NCBI RefSeq assembly: GCF_965284335.1
Contig: NZ_OZ260076.1
Length of the DNA stretch: 64,000 bases
Source: Tabrizicola_A sp965284335
GTDB lineage: Bacteria > Pseudomonadota > Alphaproteobacteria > Rhodobacterales > Rhodobacteraceae
Reading direction: 5' to 3' (one strand)
The notes under the pieces were generated by a model. The model was not told the DNA's origin. It did not search any database and saw only the letters and a list, made by a program, of their open reading frames with translations. The translations under genes were made by a program, and so were the position numbers. The number at the start of each line of letters is the position of its first letter. The stretch's first letter is position 1. Of the stretch, positions 8,538 through 18,400 are shown one piece after another.

Positions 8538-9383
8538 TCATCGATTGCGGCGCAGCAAGATCACCTCGATCCGATTGTTGCGCAGTGCCGTCGGATCGGC
8601 CGTGGCCGGTTTGCGATTGGCGTGGCCCGTCACGCGGGCGATGCGTTGGTTGGGCAGTTTGTAATGGTCCAGCAACTGGCGCAGCACTTGCGCGCGTTGG
8701 GTGGACAGATCCCATGTCGGATCTTGGCGCAGCGTCACCGGATAGCTGCGCACATGGCCGTTCACCGCGATCTCATTGGTCGAGATGCCCAAAACTTCGG
8801 CCAGAAGCTGGGCGATGTCGCGCAAGGCGGGGCTGGGCCTATCGGTTTCCAGATCAAACAGTTGGGTGTCTTCAAGGTCAAAGATTTCAATCACCAGACC
8901 CTCATCGGTGATGCGTGTCACCACATGGCGCAGCAAGCGTTCCATCGTCATGCTTTCACCGCCCTTGGCCGTCAGCGCCTGTTCCACCTCTGCCAGTGCC
9001 TGTTGCTCTGCCGAGGCGCCTCCCTCGTCGGTGGTATTGCCCGTCTCACCACGCGACTGGTTGGATTCGGTCGGATGATTGGCCGTAGCCCCGGTGCCGT
9101 TTTGGGCCAGCGTGTTTTCGGTGAAGGTGCTGTCGCCACCAAAAGCGCCGTTGCCGCCGCCCGAAACCCGGTTCACCGGGATTGTCGGATTGAAATAATC
9201 CGCAATCCCCTTGCGTTGCTTTTCCGTCGTCGCATTCAACAGCCACATCAGCATGAAGAAGGCCATCATGGCCGTCACAAAGTCAGCATAGGCGACCTTC
9301 CAGGCACCCCCATGATGCCCGCCGCCCTGAATGATCTTCTTCCGCTTGATGATGACTGGCGCGGCATTCCCCTGCCCGGCCAT
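8538..9383 (-). CDS. motB: Flagellar motor stator protein MotB
   Basis: Peptidoglycan-anchored half of the MotA/MotB proton channel that powers flagellar rotation; inner membrane with a periplasmic domain. The 281 residues start with a basic segment (IIKRKKIIQGGG) and a single membrane helix WKVAYADFVTAMMAFFMLMW. In this helix Asp34 matches the proton-carrying Asp of the family. A Gly/Ser/Thr/Asn-rich plug/linker (about 75-130) precedes the OmpA-like peptidoglycan-binding domain with AVNGHVRSYP, STQRAQVLRQLL and VTGHANRKP. The downstream gene is flgE. No motA is in the window. The gene looks intact. Confidence 0.93.
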   Translation of the reverse strand: MAGQGNAAPVIIKRKKIIQGGGHHGGAWKVAYADFVTAMMAFFMLMWLLNATTEKQRKGIADYFNPTIPVNRVSGGGNGAFGGDSTFTENTLAQNGTGATANHPTESNQSRGETGNTTDEGGASAEQQALAEVEQALTAKGGESMTMERLLRHVVTRITDEGLVIEIFDLEDTQLFDLETDRPSPALRDIAQLLAEVLGISTNEIAVNGHVRSYPVTLRQDPTWDLSTQRAQVLRQLLDHYKLPNQRIARVTGHANRKPATADPTALRNNRIEVILLRRNR

Positions 9384-9728
9384 TCACACACCCATGTATT
9401 TTCACACCCGGGATCAGGTTTAGCGGATCAGGGTTTCAGGGGGGTTAAGGGGTGGCATTTTAGGGAATATGCGGGCGTCCTAGGATAGGGCATTTTGAAC
9501 CATTTTGTTTCAAACTGCTGAGTTGGCCATTTTAAGGATTTGTTAAGGTCCGCAGGTAAGCCGGGGTTCCACCCCGGACCCCGGAGTATTTTTGCCAAGA
9601 GGAAGGGGGCGGGGTTTGCTGCCCAGCTTCCAAGAATACCTCAAGGCAATGCAGCGGTTACCTTTCAGTGTCCTTGGATGAAATGGTCTAAGGTCAGCAC
9701 AAGGGCCATGAGCCGCCTTGCGCGAAGT
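9384..9728. other. 345-base intergenic region upstream of motB
   Basis: No credible gene. The stretch next to motB contains AT-rich runs (TTTTGAACCATTTTGTTTC) compatible with the motB promoter. The middle holds a palindromic element (9561-9603), listed separately. The rest, up to the convergent-side stop of the HExxH gene, shows nothing recognisable. Confidence 0.6.
9561..9603. repeat. Palindromic intergenic element (CCGGGGT / ACCCCGG) with AGTATTTTTGCCAAGA tail
   Basis: A perfect 7-bp stem (CCGGGGT, loop TCC, ACCCCGG) is followed by CCCCGGAGTATTTTTGCCAAGA. From general knowledge this combination, a G/C-rich palindrome plus AGTATTTTT and a purine-rich tail, recurs between genes in Rhodobacteraceae chromosomes. 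A terminator or REP-like role is inferred. Confidence 0.5.
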
Positions 9729-10508
9729 TCAACACGGCGTCCCATTAGTCTGCGGACGGGGCACCTCCCAGTTTGCAAAGAGGCTCTCAAAATAGGCAAG
9801 GCGGTTTGGCATCAGCGCAGCCACCCTAGATTCGACTGCCGGCGGGAGCCGCCCGGGATATTTCAGCATGGCCCAAGCGAAAAGCGCTGACTCTGCCATG
9901 TCCTCTGCTCCGGGATGCTCTGCAGCATATTCCGTCACAAATTGACCATCTGCGGTCTGCGCTGCGAGCCATTCAGCGCTTGAGGCATGAGGCACGTCCA
10001 GCGTGGCATGGACGCTTTCATGAAAGACGGTTTCAGGGATGTCATTGGTCGCGATGCGTGACCGTATGTTTTCCGAATACATCACGAAGAAACGGCCAAG
10101 ATCTTCAGCGAAAGCCGTTTCGTTTCCCTCGTGAATGACCACATGGGAAAGCAAGTTGCGCATCGGTTCAGGTAGCCGTGCGACCGCGCGGATGACGGGA
10201 TCAATCAGCGTCTCGGCTTTTGCTTTGTCGCCCACATCAGGATGAACCCAGATCCCAACGCTTTTGCCCCCGTCAAAGATGGCGTTGAAGATCAGAACGT
10301 CGTCAGCAAAGAGATTGTCATGCCTTTTGTCGACCATTTCGGCGCGCGAAACCCCCTCATACCGAAGGCAAAAGTTCGCGCTTGGCTCGTCTTCTCGGAT
10401 GAAATCCAGATCATTGGAAACCACCGAGTTGGGAAACAGCGGCTCTGCCAGTGCAGGAGGAACTGCACATAGCAAAACCGCCAAACTCAGGGAAAAACGA
10501 TAAGGCAC
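9729..10508 (-). CDS. Exported HExxH putative zinc metallopeptidase, unknown family
   Basis: Predicted 259-residue exported protein. The start is a GTG at 10506-10508 (VPYRFSLSLAVLLCAVPPALA, a typical signal peptide with an ALA cleavage site) with GGAG upstream; longer in-frame extensions read through non-coding sequence. The mature part contains VFHESVHATLD (about 171-181 of the preprotein), an HExxH zinc-binding motif, and downstream acidic residues (GAEDMAESALFAW) that could supply the third ligand, as in gluzincin-type peptidases. No family was recognised. It lies about 200 bases downstream of the type I secretion operon on the same strand and may be part of, or follow, that unit. Catalytic activity is inferred from the motif alone. 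Confidence 0.6.
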   Translation of the reverse strand: MPYRFSLSLAVLLCAVPPALAEPLFPNSVVSNDLDFIREDEPSANFCLRYEGVSRAEMVDKRHDNLFADDVLIFNAIFDGGKSVGIWVHPDVGDKAKAETLIDPVIRAVARLPEPMRNLLSHVVIHEGNETAFAEDLGRFFVMYSENIRSRIATNDIPETVFHESVHATLDVPHASSAEWLAAQTADGQFVTEYAAEHPGAEDMAESALFAWAMLKYPGRLPPAVESRVAALMPNRLAYFESLFANWEVPRPQTNGTPC

Positions 10509-10716
10509 GGTTTCGCTCCATTCCCTCTGCGCCAAGGCAGGATTGCCTAACTTGCACAGCCCGTTGACGTCGCCCAGAGCTGCCATCGGACCTGCGAAGT
10601 TCTGCGCAAAGGCCCGACGTTTGCAGGGCGCGTTTGCCTGTGACAGCACCAGCCAAACATTTGCCGCACGAGATGAGGTGTTCAACTGCGCGGGCGACCA
10701 GTGGAGTTTGCCTCGC

Positions 10717-11898
10717 CTACCGCTCGCGCAGCGCCTCATTCGCCTTGTAAAGTGGTTTGGTCAGATAGGTCAGGATGGTCTTGCCGCCAGTTTGCAATTC
10801 GACCTCGGCCTGCATGCCGGGGCGGATTTCAAGGCTTTTCTGGCGTTCAGTAAATTGCGTCTGATCGGCGGCAAGCGTGACTTTGTAATGCGCCTCGGCG
10901 TCGGGATTGCGGGCGTATTCATCCTTGAACGTATCGGCGGAAACAAAGGTGACCCTGCCTTTAAGGCTGCCGAAAATGGTGAAATCATAGGCTGAAAGCT
11001 TGATCACCGCCTCTTGCCCCATCTGCACCGAGGCGATGTCGCGCGGCTTTACCTTGGCTTCGACATAGAGGTCTTCATCCAATGGGATGATCTGCAAGAT
11101 CTCTTCGCCGGGGCGCACGACACCGCCGATGGTGGTGACGGACAGTTTGTTCACCACACCGCGCATCGGGGCCAAAAGCGTGGTCCTTGACAGCTGATCT
11201 TGGGACAGGCGGCGCTTTTGGCGCAGCGAAGCCAGATCGCCTTGGGTCTTGGAATATTCGGTGGCGCGGTCTTTTTCGGTGGTGGTCACTGCTTCGGACA
11301 GTTTGTTTTGCGCATCGGAATGGGCCTTTTTGGCGCGCGTCAATTCAATCAAGGGCGCGATTTCGCGGTCATACATGCGCTGGATCAGGTCGAGTTCCTT
11401 GGCCGTTTGTTCGGCCACCGCCTTTGCGCCGCCCACGCGCGCTTCAAATTCGGTCAGCCGGGCGGCGAGCAAGGCACGCTCCGAGGCGGCGATTGCGGGA
11501 ACGCGTTCTTCAATCTCAATCGGGATCTCGAAATCAGGCTGGCCCAGCATTTCCGCCTCAAGACGCAGGCGTCGGATGTCCAGCGCGGCGATTTCGTCGT
11601 CCAGCTCATCGACTGTGGCCTGATATTGGGTGCCATAAAGCCGGGCCAAGATCTGACCCTCTTCCACGATATCGCCTTCAGCCACGTTCAGCTCGGCCAA
11701 AATGCCGCCTTCAAGGTTCTGAATGATCTGAGGGCGTGAGGATGACACGATCTGCCCCGGCGCGCGGACGATTTCATCGACCCAGGCCAAGGCGGCCCAA
11801 AGCAGAAACAGCACCAGGCTGGCCGCAATCGCCCAGATGACATAGCTCGGACCACGGCTGCGGCCCACCAGCTCGTCTTCGTAATCCATCACGGTCAT
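10717..11898 (-). CDS. Type I secretion periplasmic adaptor (HlyD/LapC family)
   Basis: Membrane-fusion protein linking the inner-membrane ABC exporter to the outer-membrane TolC-type channel. Start at MTVMDYEDELVGRSRG (ATG 11896-11898), where its ATGA overlaps the ABC transporter stop; the longer frame upstream is antisense noise from that gene. The 393 residues contain one membrane helix (about 18-40), a biotinyl-lipoyl half motif (GGILAELNVAEGDIVEEGQILARL), a long coiled-coil hairpin (about 100-240), and the second lipoyl half plus beta-barrel with LAPMRGVVNKLSVTTIGGVVRPGEEILQIIP. It ends GGKTILTYLTKPLYKANEALRER, typical of the LapC/PrtE-type C-terminus. Fourth gene of the adhesin-TolC-ABC-HlyD operon. 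Confidence 0.92.
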   Translation of the reverse strand: MTVMDYEDELVGRSRGPSYVIWAIAASLVLFLLWAALAWVDEIVRAPGQIVSSSRPQIIQNLEGGILAELNVAEGDIVEEGQILARLYGTQYQATVDELDDEIAALDIRRLRLEAEMLGQPDFEIPIEIEERVPAIAASERALLAARLTEFEARVGGAKAVAEQTAKELDLIQRMYDREIAPLIELTRAKKAHSDAQNKLSEAVTTTEKDRATEYSKTQGDLASLRQKRRLSQDQLSRTTLLAPMRGVVNKLSVTTIGGVVRPGEEILQIIPLDEDLYVEAKVKPRDIASVQMGQEAVIKLSAYDFTIFGSLKGRVTFVSADTFKDEYARNPDAEAHYKVTLAADQTQFTERQKSLEIRPGMQAEVELQTGGKTILTYLTKPLYKANEALRER

Positions 11899-14102
11899 GT
11901 CTTGGCTCCTGCCTGTGCCTTGGCCAGATGCGCCAGCACCTGATCGCGGGGGCCATCCACGGCCAGTTTGCCGTTTTGCAAGATCAGCGTGCGGCTGGTC
12001 AGTTGCAGGATTGGCACGCGGTGGGTGGCGATGATGGCCGTGCGGCCCTGCAACCAAGTGCCAAGCCGCGACACAAGGGTGTTTTCCAGTGTCTGGTCGA
12101 GCGCCGAGGTGGGTTCATCCAAAATGGCCACGGCCGGGTCTTGCAGCCACATCCGCGCCCAGCCGATGGATTGACGCTGGCCCACTGACAGACCTTCGCC
12201 CATCTCTTTGATTTCCACATCCAGCCCACGCGGGTGGTTGCGCACAAAGGGGCCAAGCCCGGCAAAATCTAGTGCGGCAAACAGCCGATCATCGTCGCGT
12301 TCCAGCTGCGTCAGGTTCAGGTTGTCACGCAGGGTGCCAGCAAAAAGCCGCACCTCTTGGCCCAAATAGCCCACGCCCCGGCGCAGATCGCGCGGGTGAA
12401 GCTGTTCCATATCCACGCCGTCCAACAAGATGCGGCCACGGGTTGGCTCATAAATCCCGGCCAATAGGCGCAACAGGGTGGATTTGCCCGACCCATTGGC
12501 GCCCAAGATCGCCACATGCTGGCCTTGGGGAATGGCGAGGGCGTTGATGTCCACGATGGGGGCCGACTGTTCGTCGTAGCGAAATTCAAGATTGCGCAAT
12601 TCGTAAATGCCCAACAGGCGGCTGCGGCGCAGATAGTGGCGGCCTTCCTCTTCGTGCTGGCGCGAGTTGGCGATGCTTTCCAACCCGTCCAGCGCCGATT
12701 TCACATTGGTCCATTTCGCAAGGGTTGAGGACAGCGCGGCCAAGGGGCCCAGCGTGCGACCCGTCAGGATGCCGATGGCAATGATGGTGCCCACAGTGAA
12801 TTGGCCTGCAAAAACCAGATAAGCCCCGAAAATCACCGCAACCACATAGGTTGCCTGTTGCACGGCGGCCGCCCAATAGCCCAGCATCGCCGTCAGCTTG
12901 CGCTGATCGGCCGAGTTCGATGCGGTAAGGGCGGACAGCTCGTTCCAGATCCGCTTGACCCGATCTTCGCCGCGCTGGGTGGTCAGGGTTTCCGCCTCAA
13001 AGATCGCTTCATAAAGCAGCCGGGCCGATTTCTGGCTTGCGCCTTGGGTGGCAGCGGTCAGGGCGACCATCTTCTTTTGCAGCAAGAACCCCGGCAGCAC
13101 CATCAAGGCACCGCCGATGATCAAGACCCAAACAAGATTGCCCCCAATCGAGGCAACCAGAGCAAGAAAGATCAAAAGGAAGGGCAGATCCGCCACCGTG
13201 CCAATGGTCGAGGCGGTGAAAAACTCGCGCACCGAGGAGAACTCGCGCATGGCCGAGAAGACTTGGCTGGGCGATTTCTGGCCGGGGCCGGTTTTCATGC
13301 CCAAAAGCTTGTCCATCAACCGGCTTTGCACGGTCAACTCAATGCGTTTGCCGGTCACGTCCATCAGGCCCGAGCGTGCCAGCTTCAGCGCGGCCTCCAG
13401 CGCGATGGCCAGCATCGCCCCCCATGCCAGCACCCATAGCGTAGGTTCAGATTGATAGGGGATCACGCGGTCATAGACCTGCATCGAAAACAACGACACC
13501 GACACGGCCAGAATATTGGCCACAAGGCTGCCCGCCGCGACCTCCATCATCTGACGACGATAGTTTTGCAGCTCTGACCAGAACCAATGCCCCTTGCCCA
13601 CAGACACGGCATGGCGTTTTTCCAAATCGGCCATGGTGGTCTTGGCACGCAGGATGCGCCCGGCAAAGACCTGCGCGAAATCATAGGACGAAACCTCGGC
13701 GCGCATGTCGGGGCAGGTGGTGTCATAGATCTGCACGCCAGTATCGTCTTCGGACAGAACAAGCACCACCTGACCTGAGGTCATTTCGGCCAGCGCGGGC
13801 AGATGTTTGTGCGAAAGTTTTTGCGTCTTTTCGACCGTGGCGGAAAATCCGCAGGTTTTCAGTGCGGCGGCCAGTTCGGCCAGCCCCAGCGTGCCAGACG
13901 CGGCGGCCAGTTGCAGATTTTCCAAAATATCGGCGACCGCCACATCCTGCCCGCTTAGCCCGGCATAGACTGAGGCAAGCTGCGCGCGGGCCAAGGCGCG
14001 GTTGGTATAGCGCGGCTTCATCGGTCGATCCGCCGGGGCGGGCCGCATCGAGGGTCCGCGTGCCGTGGCATTCATGTCAAACGCGACAACCTTTTCCGTC
14101 AC
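11895..14102 (-). CDS. Type I secretion ABC transporter/ATPase, LapB type
   Basis: Exports the upstream-encoded adhesin across both membranes together with the HlyD and TolC partners. At 735 residues it begins at a GTG that overlaps the TolC stop (GTGA). Order of parts: N-terminal C39-peptidase-like domain (about 30-165) in which no catalytic Cys/His pair is evident, as in LapB/HlyB exporters that do not cleave their substrate; transmembrane domain (about 185-460); ATPase with Walker A GANGSGKST near 532, signature LSVGQRQ near 635, Walker B VAILDEPTSALD near 650 and H-loop ATHR. The ATG nine codons downstream is an alternative start. Family assignment is firm; LapB subtype is inferred from the substrate's BapA-like head. 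Confidence 0.92.
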   Translation of the reverse strand: MTEKVVAFDMNATARGPSMRPAPADRPMKPRYTNRALARAQLASVYAGLSGQDVAVADILENLQLAAASGTLGLAELAAALKTCGFSATVEKTQKLSHKHLPALAEMTSGQVVLVLSEDDTGVQIYDTTCPDMRAEVSSYDFAQVFAGRILRAKTTMADLEKRHAVSVGKGHWFWSELQNYRRQMMEVAAGSLVANILAVSVSLFSMQVYDRVIPYQSEPTLWVLAWGAMLAIALEAALKLARSGLMDVTGKRIELTVQSRLMDKLLGMKTGPGQKSPSQVFSAMREFSSVREFFTASTIGTVADLPFLLIFLALVASIGGNLVWVLIIGGALMVLPGFLLQKKMVALTAATQGASQKSARLLYEAIFEAETLTTQRGEDRVKRIWNELSALTASNSADQRKLTAMLGYWAAAVQQATYVVAVIFGAYLVFAGQFTVGTIIAIGILTGRTLGPLAALSSTLAKWTNVKSALDGLESIANSRQHEEEGRHYLRRSRLLGIYELRNLEFRYDEQSAPIVDINALAIPQGQHVAILGANGSGKSTLLRLLAGIYEPTRGRILLDGVDMEQLHPRDLRRGVGYLGQEVRLFAGTLRDNLNLTQLERDDDRLFAALDFAGLGPFVRNHPRGLDVEIKEMGEGLSVGQRQSIGWARMWLQDPAVAILDEPTSALDQTLENTLVSRLGTWLQGRTAIIATHRVPILQLTSRTLILQNGKLAVDGPRDQVLAHLAKAQAGAKT

Positions 14103-15466
14103 ATCCGTGCCCCATCTACCAAAAGACCGCGGTCGCGGGCGATTTCGATTTCCAGAAGTGCGATTTCGTATTTCAGCGACGCCTGATCGCGTTCCAGCCG
14201 GGCAAAGCTGTCGTATTGGCCAACCAGTTCCAAAAGGCTGCGGCGGCCCAGCTTGTATTGCTCGACAAACAGCTCAAGATTGGCTTCGGTTTGCGCCAGA
14301 ACCGCAGCACCTTGGGCCATGCGGCTTTCCATCTGCGCGATCTGGCGCTCCAGGGACACAATCCGGCGCTGGGCGGTTTCGGCGGCTTCGGCATTGCGCC
14401 GCGCGACGACATCCGCCGTGGCATCCAGCGCCGCGAATTCCTCTCGCGTGCCCATGCCCAAAAGCCCAGATCCCCCCAGACGCAAGCCGGGATCCAGACC
14501 GTCCGCTGTCAAATCTGCATTGGCGCTCAGCGAGGGCATCAGCCCCGCGCGCGCAATCTTGCTTTCTGCGATGGACCGCTGCCCCTCACCGCGCGCTTTC
14601 ACCACCGAAAGCGGCTCGGCGCCGTTGCCCAACACAGACAGCCGATCAATGCCGCGCACCCCGTCAATCCCCGGCGCGGCCATCGCGGCCAATTCGGCCA
14701 TGGCCGAGATTTCTGCCTCGCGGTCAATGGCGGCGGTGGCCTGCATTTCGGCAAGATGCTGGGTGATGATGTGCTGCTCGGAATTGTCGGAAAGCCCGCC
14801 TTCGACGCGCTGACGCATCACCGTGGCAAAACCCTGTAACCGGTCATTCGCGCGGGCCGACAGCGCACCTTGGGTGCGCGCGCGCTCGGCCTTGATGTAA
14901 TGCGACAGCCCGTCATAAACACGTTGGTTGATGTCTGACGACAGTGTCACCGCCGCCACTTCGACATCGGCGGCCGCATAGGCGCGTTCGGCCTTACGCT
15001 TGCCGTGGTCAAAGAGCGCCTGCTCCAGCAAAAGCCCGGCGGCCAGCCCATTCAACGAGGTCAGCGTAACCGACGGCCCGAGTTTCGGCAGCCAGTTCTT
15101 GGCCCGCGCTTCGGACCGCAGGCGCGCGATGCGCAATTCAGCCCCCGCCGTGCCCGCGTCAGCCTCCAGCACCGCATCGGCCACCTTGGCATAGGCCCCG
15201 CCCAAAGGCAGAACCGACCGACGCGCTTGAAGATCTGCGATCAGGGTCGAACCTGCCTCCGAGGGGCTTGCACCCGTAGCGCCCGCTACAGTGTTGGGGC
15301 TCAGGCTCATCCGGCTGGCCATTTCGGCCTCATTCTGCGCCGTCGTGCCCACACAGCCCGCCAACAGCGCGGCGGCCAACATGGCACCCGAGAAGACAAG
15401 CGTCCTCGGCGGCCGGGCAGGGGGGATGCCCCCTGCGCCGGACCTGATATTGCGGTCCATTGGCAT
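14099..15466 (-). CDS. TolC-family outer-membrane channel, lipoprotein type
   Basis: Outer-membrane exit duct of the type I system. It has 455 residues. The N-terminus has a hydrophobic stretch ending in a lipobox (LAAALLAGC), so the mature protein is probably lipid-anchored at Cys, unlike E. coli TolC. The body is two repeats of long coiled-coil helices (for example QRRIVSLERQIAQMESRMAQ and FVEQYKLGRRSLLELVGQYDS, the latter the conserved OEP-family end motif). ATG at 15464-15466 has GGAGAAGG upstream; it is 22 bases after the adhesin stop and its TGA overlaps the ABC start. The lipoprotein form resembles multidrug OEPs as well, but the operon fixes its role. Confidence 0.9.
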   Translation of the reverse strand: MPMDRNIRSGAGGIPPARPPRTLVFSGAMLAAALLAGCVGTTAQNEAEMASRMSLSPNTVAGATGASPSEAGSTLIADLQARRSVLPLGGAYAKVADAVLEADAGTAGAELRIARLRSEARAKNWLPKLGPSVTLTSLNGLAAGLLLEQALFDHGKRKAERAYAAADVEVAAVTLSSDINQRVYDGLSHYIKAERARTQGALSARANDRLQGFATVMRQRVEGGLSDNSEQHIITQHLAEMQATAAIDREAEISAMAELAAMAAPGIDGVRGIDRLSVLGNGAEPLSVVKARGEGQRSIAESKIARAGLMPSLSANADLTADGLDPGLRLGGSGLLGMGTREEFAALDATADVVARRNAEAAETAQRRIVSLERQIAQMESRMAQGAAVLAQTEANLELFVEQYKLGRRSLLELVGQYDSFARLERDQASLKYEIALLEIEIARDRGLLVDGARM

Positions 15467-15488
15467 AATGCCCTTCTCCGCTGCGCGC

Positions 15489-18400
15489 TTACACGCCGGT
15501 CTGGTTGACGTGAATATCCGCGTCGATCAGCACCGAAGCGCCGCTGTCGCCCAAGGTATAAAGCTTGAACCCGCCATCGGCGTTCGCCACGCTGGTGACA
15601 CCGCTGATGTTCACAACGTCATCGGTGCCGCCTGTGATGGTCAATTGCTTGTCCGCCCCGGTCAGCGCCAGAACCTGCTCTGGCGTGATCGTCAGATTGG
15701 CATCTGCTGCCGACAGATCAATCGTGCCAAAGTCAAAATTCTGCAGCCCGCTGCGGCCCAGATCCACCGTCACCTCACCCGTGGTGTTGCGCAGATAAAG
15801 CGTGCTGGACTGGTTGCCCGCCACATCCTGATTGTTGATCACCAGATAGGTGCCATCGGGAATGGCCGTGCTGAACATGGCCCAGTTGGCATTCACCGTG
15901 GTGCCGCCCACATCGACCGTGCCGCTGTATTCCGCAGCCGGGGTCAGCTCAGTGGCCGTGCCTGCCGCGTTGACGGTGTGATAGCTGTAGTCATCCGCCG
16001 AAGCCGCCGTGGCAATCCCAAAAAGCTGGTTGCCAGCACCGGCGTCTGCCACACGCTGCGGATCGTTCGGGGCGACCGTATCAATCCGCACGGTTTCCGC
16101 GTCCAGATGGCGCACGTTGCCCACCCAGTCGCGCGCCGAAACCTGCACGCTGACTGGAATATCGTCGCCAACAGGAAGACGGGACTTGGGGACAGTAATT
16201 GTCCATGTCCCGTTGGCGGTTGCCGTGGTTTCAATCGCAGCGCCCCCGTTCACCCGCACCCAAACGGTGGAGTTCGGCTCGACCGTGCCCGTCAGGGTGA
16301 CCCCTGCGGCGGCTTCTGCGGCGTTGATATAGCCATCGCCACCAATCGCCCCACCCTCGCGGGTCAGCGGCGTCACCACCCGGTCAATCGCCACGTTTTG
16401 GGTCAGCGGGGCCGACAGGTTGCCAAACTGATCACGCGCCGTTGCGGTCACCAAAACCGAGGTCTGGCCGCCCGGAATGGCCGAGGCAGGCACCGAAGCG
16501 GTCCATGTGCCATTGGCATTCACCGTCACGGCGCTGGCCGGCAGGGTCATATCGCCCCATTTCACCGTAACAGTGGAACCCGGCTCGACCGTGCCCGAGA
16601 TGGTCACACCATTCAGCGCCTCAGTGGCGTTGACGGCATCGGCCCCGGGGGCAAGGCTGGTCAGATCATCCACGGCCGTCAGACGGAAATTCGTCACCTC
16701 GGTGTCGATCTTGATCGTATGGCTTGTGGTTGCGGTATTGCCTGCGGTGTCGGTCGCTTGGACCTGCACGATGCCGTTGCGTGTCGCCGCGCCAAAATTG
16801 GCAAAGGCAAAAGGCGCGGTCCAGTTGCCATCGCCATTGGCGGTGACCGTCACGACCTGACCTTCAAAGGTGACCTTGACCGTTGAGCCGGGATCGGCGG
16901 TGCCGGTCAGGTTGAAGCTGCGGCTTTCCGACAAGGTCATACGATCATCGCCACCGATCTGATTGGCGTTGACGTCCACTTCGGCCAGCGTATCGACGCG
17001 GACGTTGCGGCTGGCCGAGGCGCTGTTGCCCGCGGCGTCCTTGGCCGTCACGGTCACTTGGGTCTGTGTGGATTGGATAGTGCCAAACAGCCCCGCCGGG
17101 AAGTTCACCGTCCAATTGCCCGTGGCCGGGTTCACGGTCGCGGGCAGGGTGGTGCCGTTCCAGCTGACCATCACATCGGTCGAGCCCTTTTCGGCGGTGC
17201 CCGTAACGGTGATCGCCTTGCCATTTTCCAAAGCGTTCAGAATGTCATCGCCGGCAATCTGATTAATCCCCAGCGTCGCCACCGTATCGATGGCAATCGC
17301 CTGATTCAGCACGGTTTTGTTGCCCAAAGCATCGGTCGCGGTAATCACTGCGGGCAGTTCGTAATACTGGCCAGCCGGAATTTGGGCTTGGGTAAATGTC
17401 ACCGACCATTCCCCGTTGTCACCAACTGTCGTGGTCTGGGTATGGCCATTGATGACCACCTTAATGTTCGCACCCACCTCGCCCGTGCCGCCAAGGCTGA
17501 CGCCATTGGCATATTCACTCAGGTTCTCAACATCGTTCTGGGCGGTCGTGCCAAAGGTGGTTTCCACATCCGGTGGCGTCATGTCGATCACAAAGGCAGG
17601 GCCGGTCAGGGTGGTTTGCGTGCCATTCGGCTGCGTCACAACCACCGTTGCGGTATGATTGCCATCTGCCGGAAGCCCATCGGTCGGATAGGTCACGGAC
17701 CATGTGCCATTGCCGCCAATGATTGCGGTTTCCGTAACGCCACCAATGGTCACCTTGACGTTATCGCCGGGCTCACCCGTGCCAGTGACGGTGATGGTGG
17801 GATTGGTCGTGTTGGTGGTCAGAGGGTCTGCATCTTGCGGGTCAACCGTCGGCGGACGGCGGGTGCCGCCGTCGCCGTCATCACCGTCGTCACCATCATC
17901 ATCATCATCACCGTCGTCGCCACCGCCGTCGCCATCGTTGCCGCCACCGTCATCGCCGCCACCACCACTGGTGCCGCCACCGCCGCCGCCGCCAACAAGC
18001 GCAGCGCCGCCAACAACCGCCGCCGCCGCGCCCAAGCCACCTGCGCCACCCAAAAGGCCGGGCACAAGTGCCGCCATGCCCGCCGGTTCATCCGAAGCGC
18101 CAACGCCATTCGCGACGCTGTCCGCATCTGCAAAGCGCAGATCGTCCAGAGGGCTCCATTTTTCCCATGCTTGTGTCGGGCCATAATCGGCAAACAGCAT
18201 GCCATCGCCGGTTTCCGAGATGATCACCTCGGTGATCGTGCCGTTGTCCGACAGATACAGCTTATTCTGGTCGCCTGCGGCTTCGTTGAAATAGCCAGAA
18301 AGGATAATGTTGCGCCCATCGGCAAGCTGAATAACAAGGTCATTGCCTTGCTGCTCGTATCCAATGATCGAGACTTTGGACAGGTTCAGCGAGATACTAT

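Noticed and set aside
15291..16886. Long plus-strand frame opposite the adhesin gene
   Set aside because: Antisense of Ig-like repeats; no ribosome site and no recognisable domain, while the minus-strand product is clearly a repeat adhesin.
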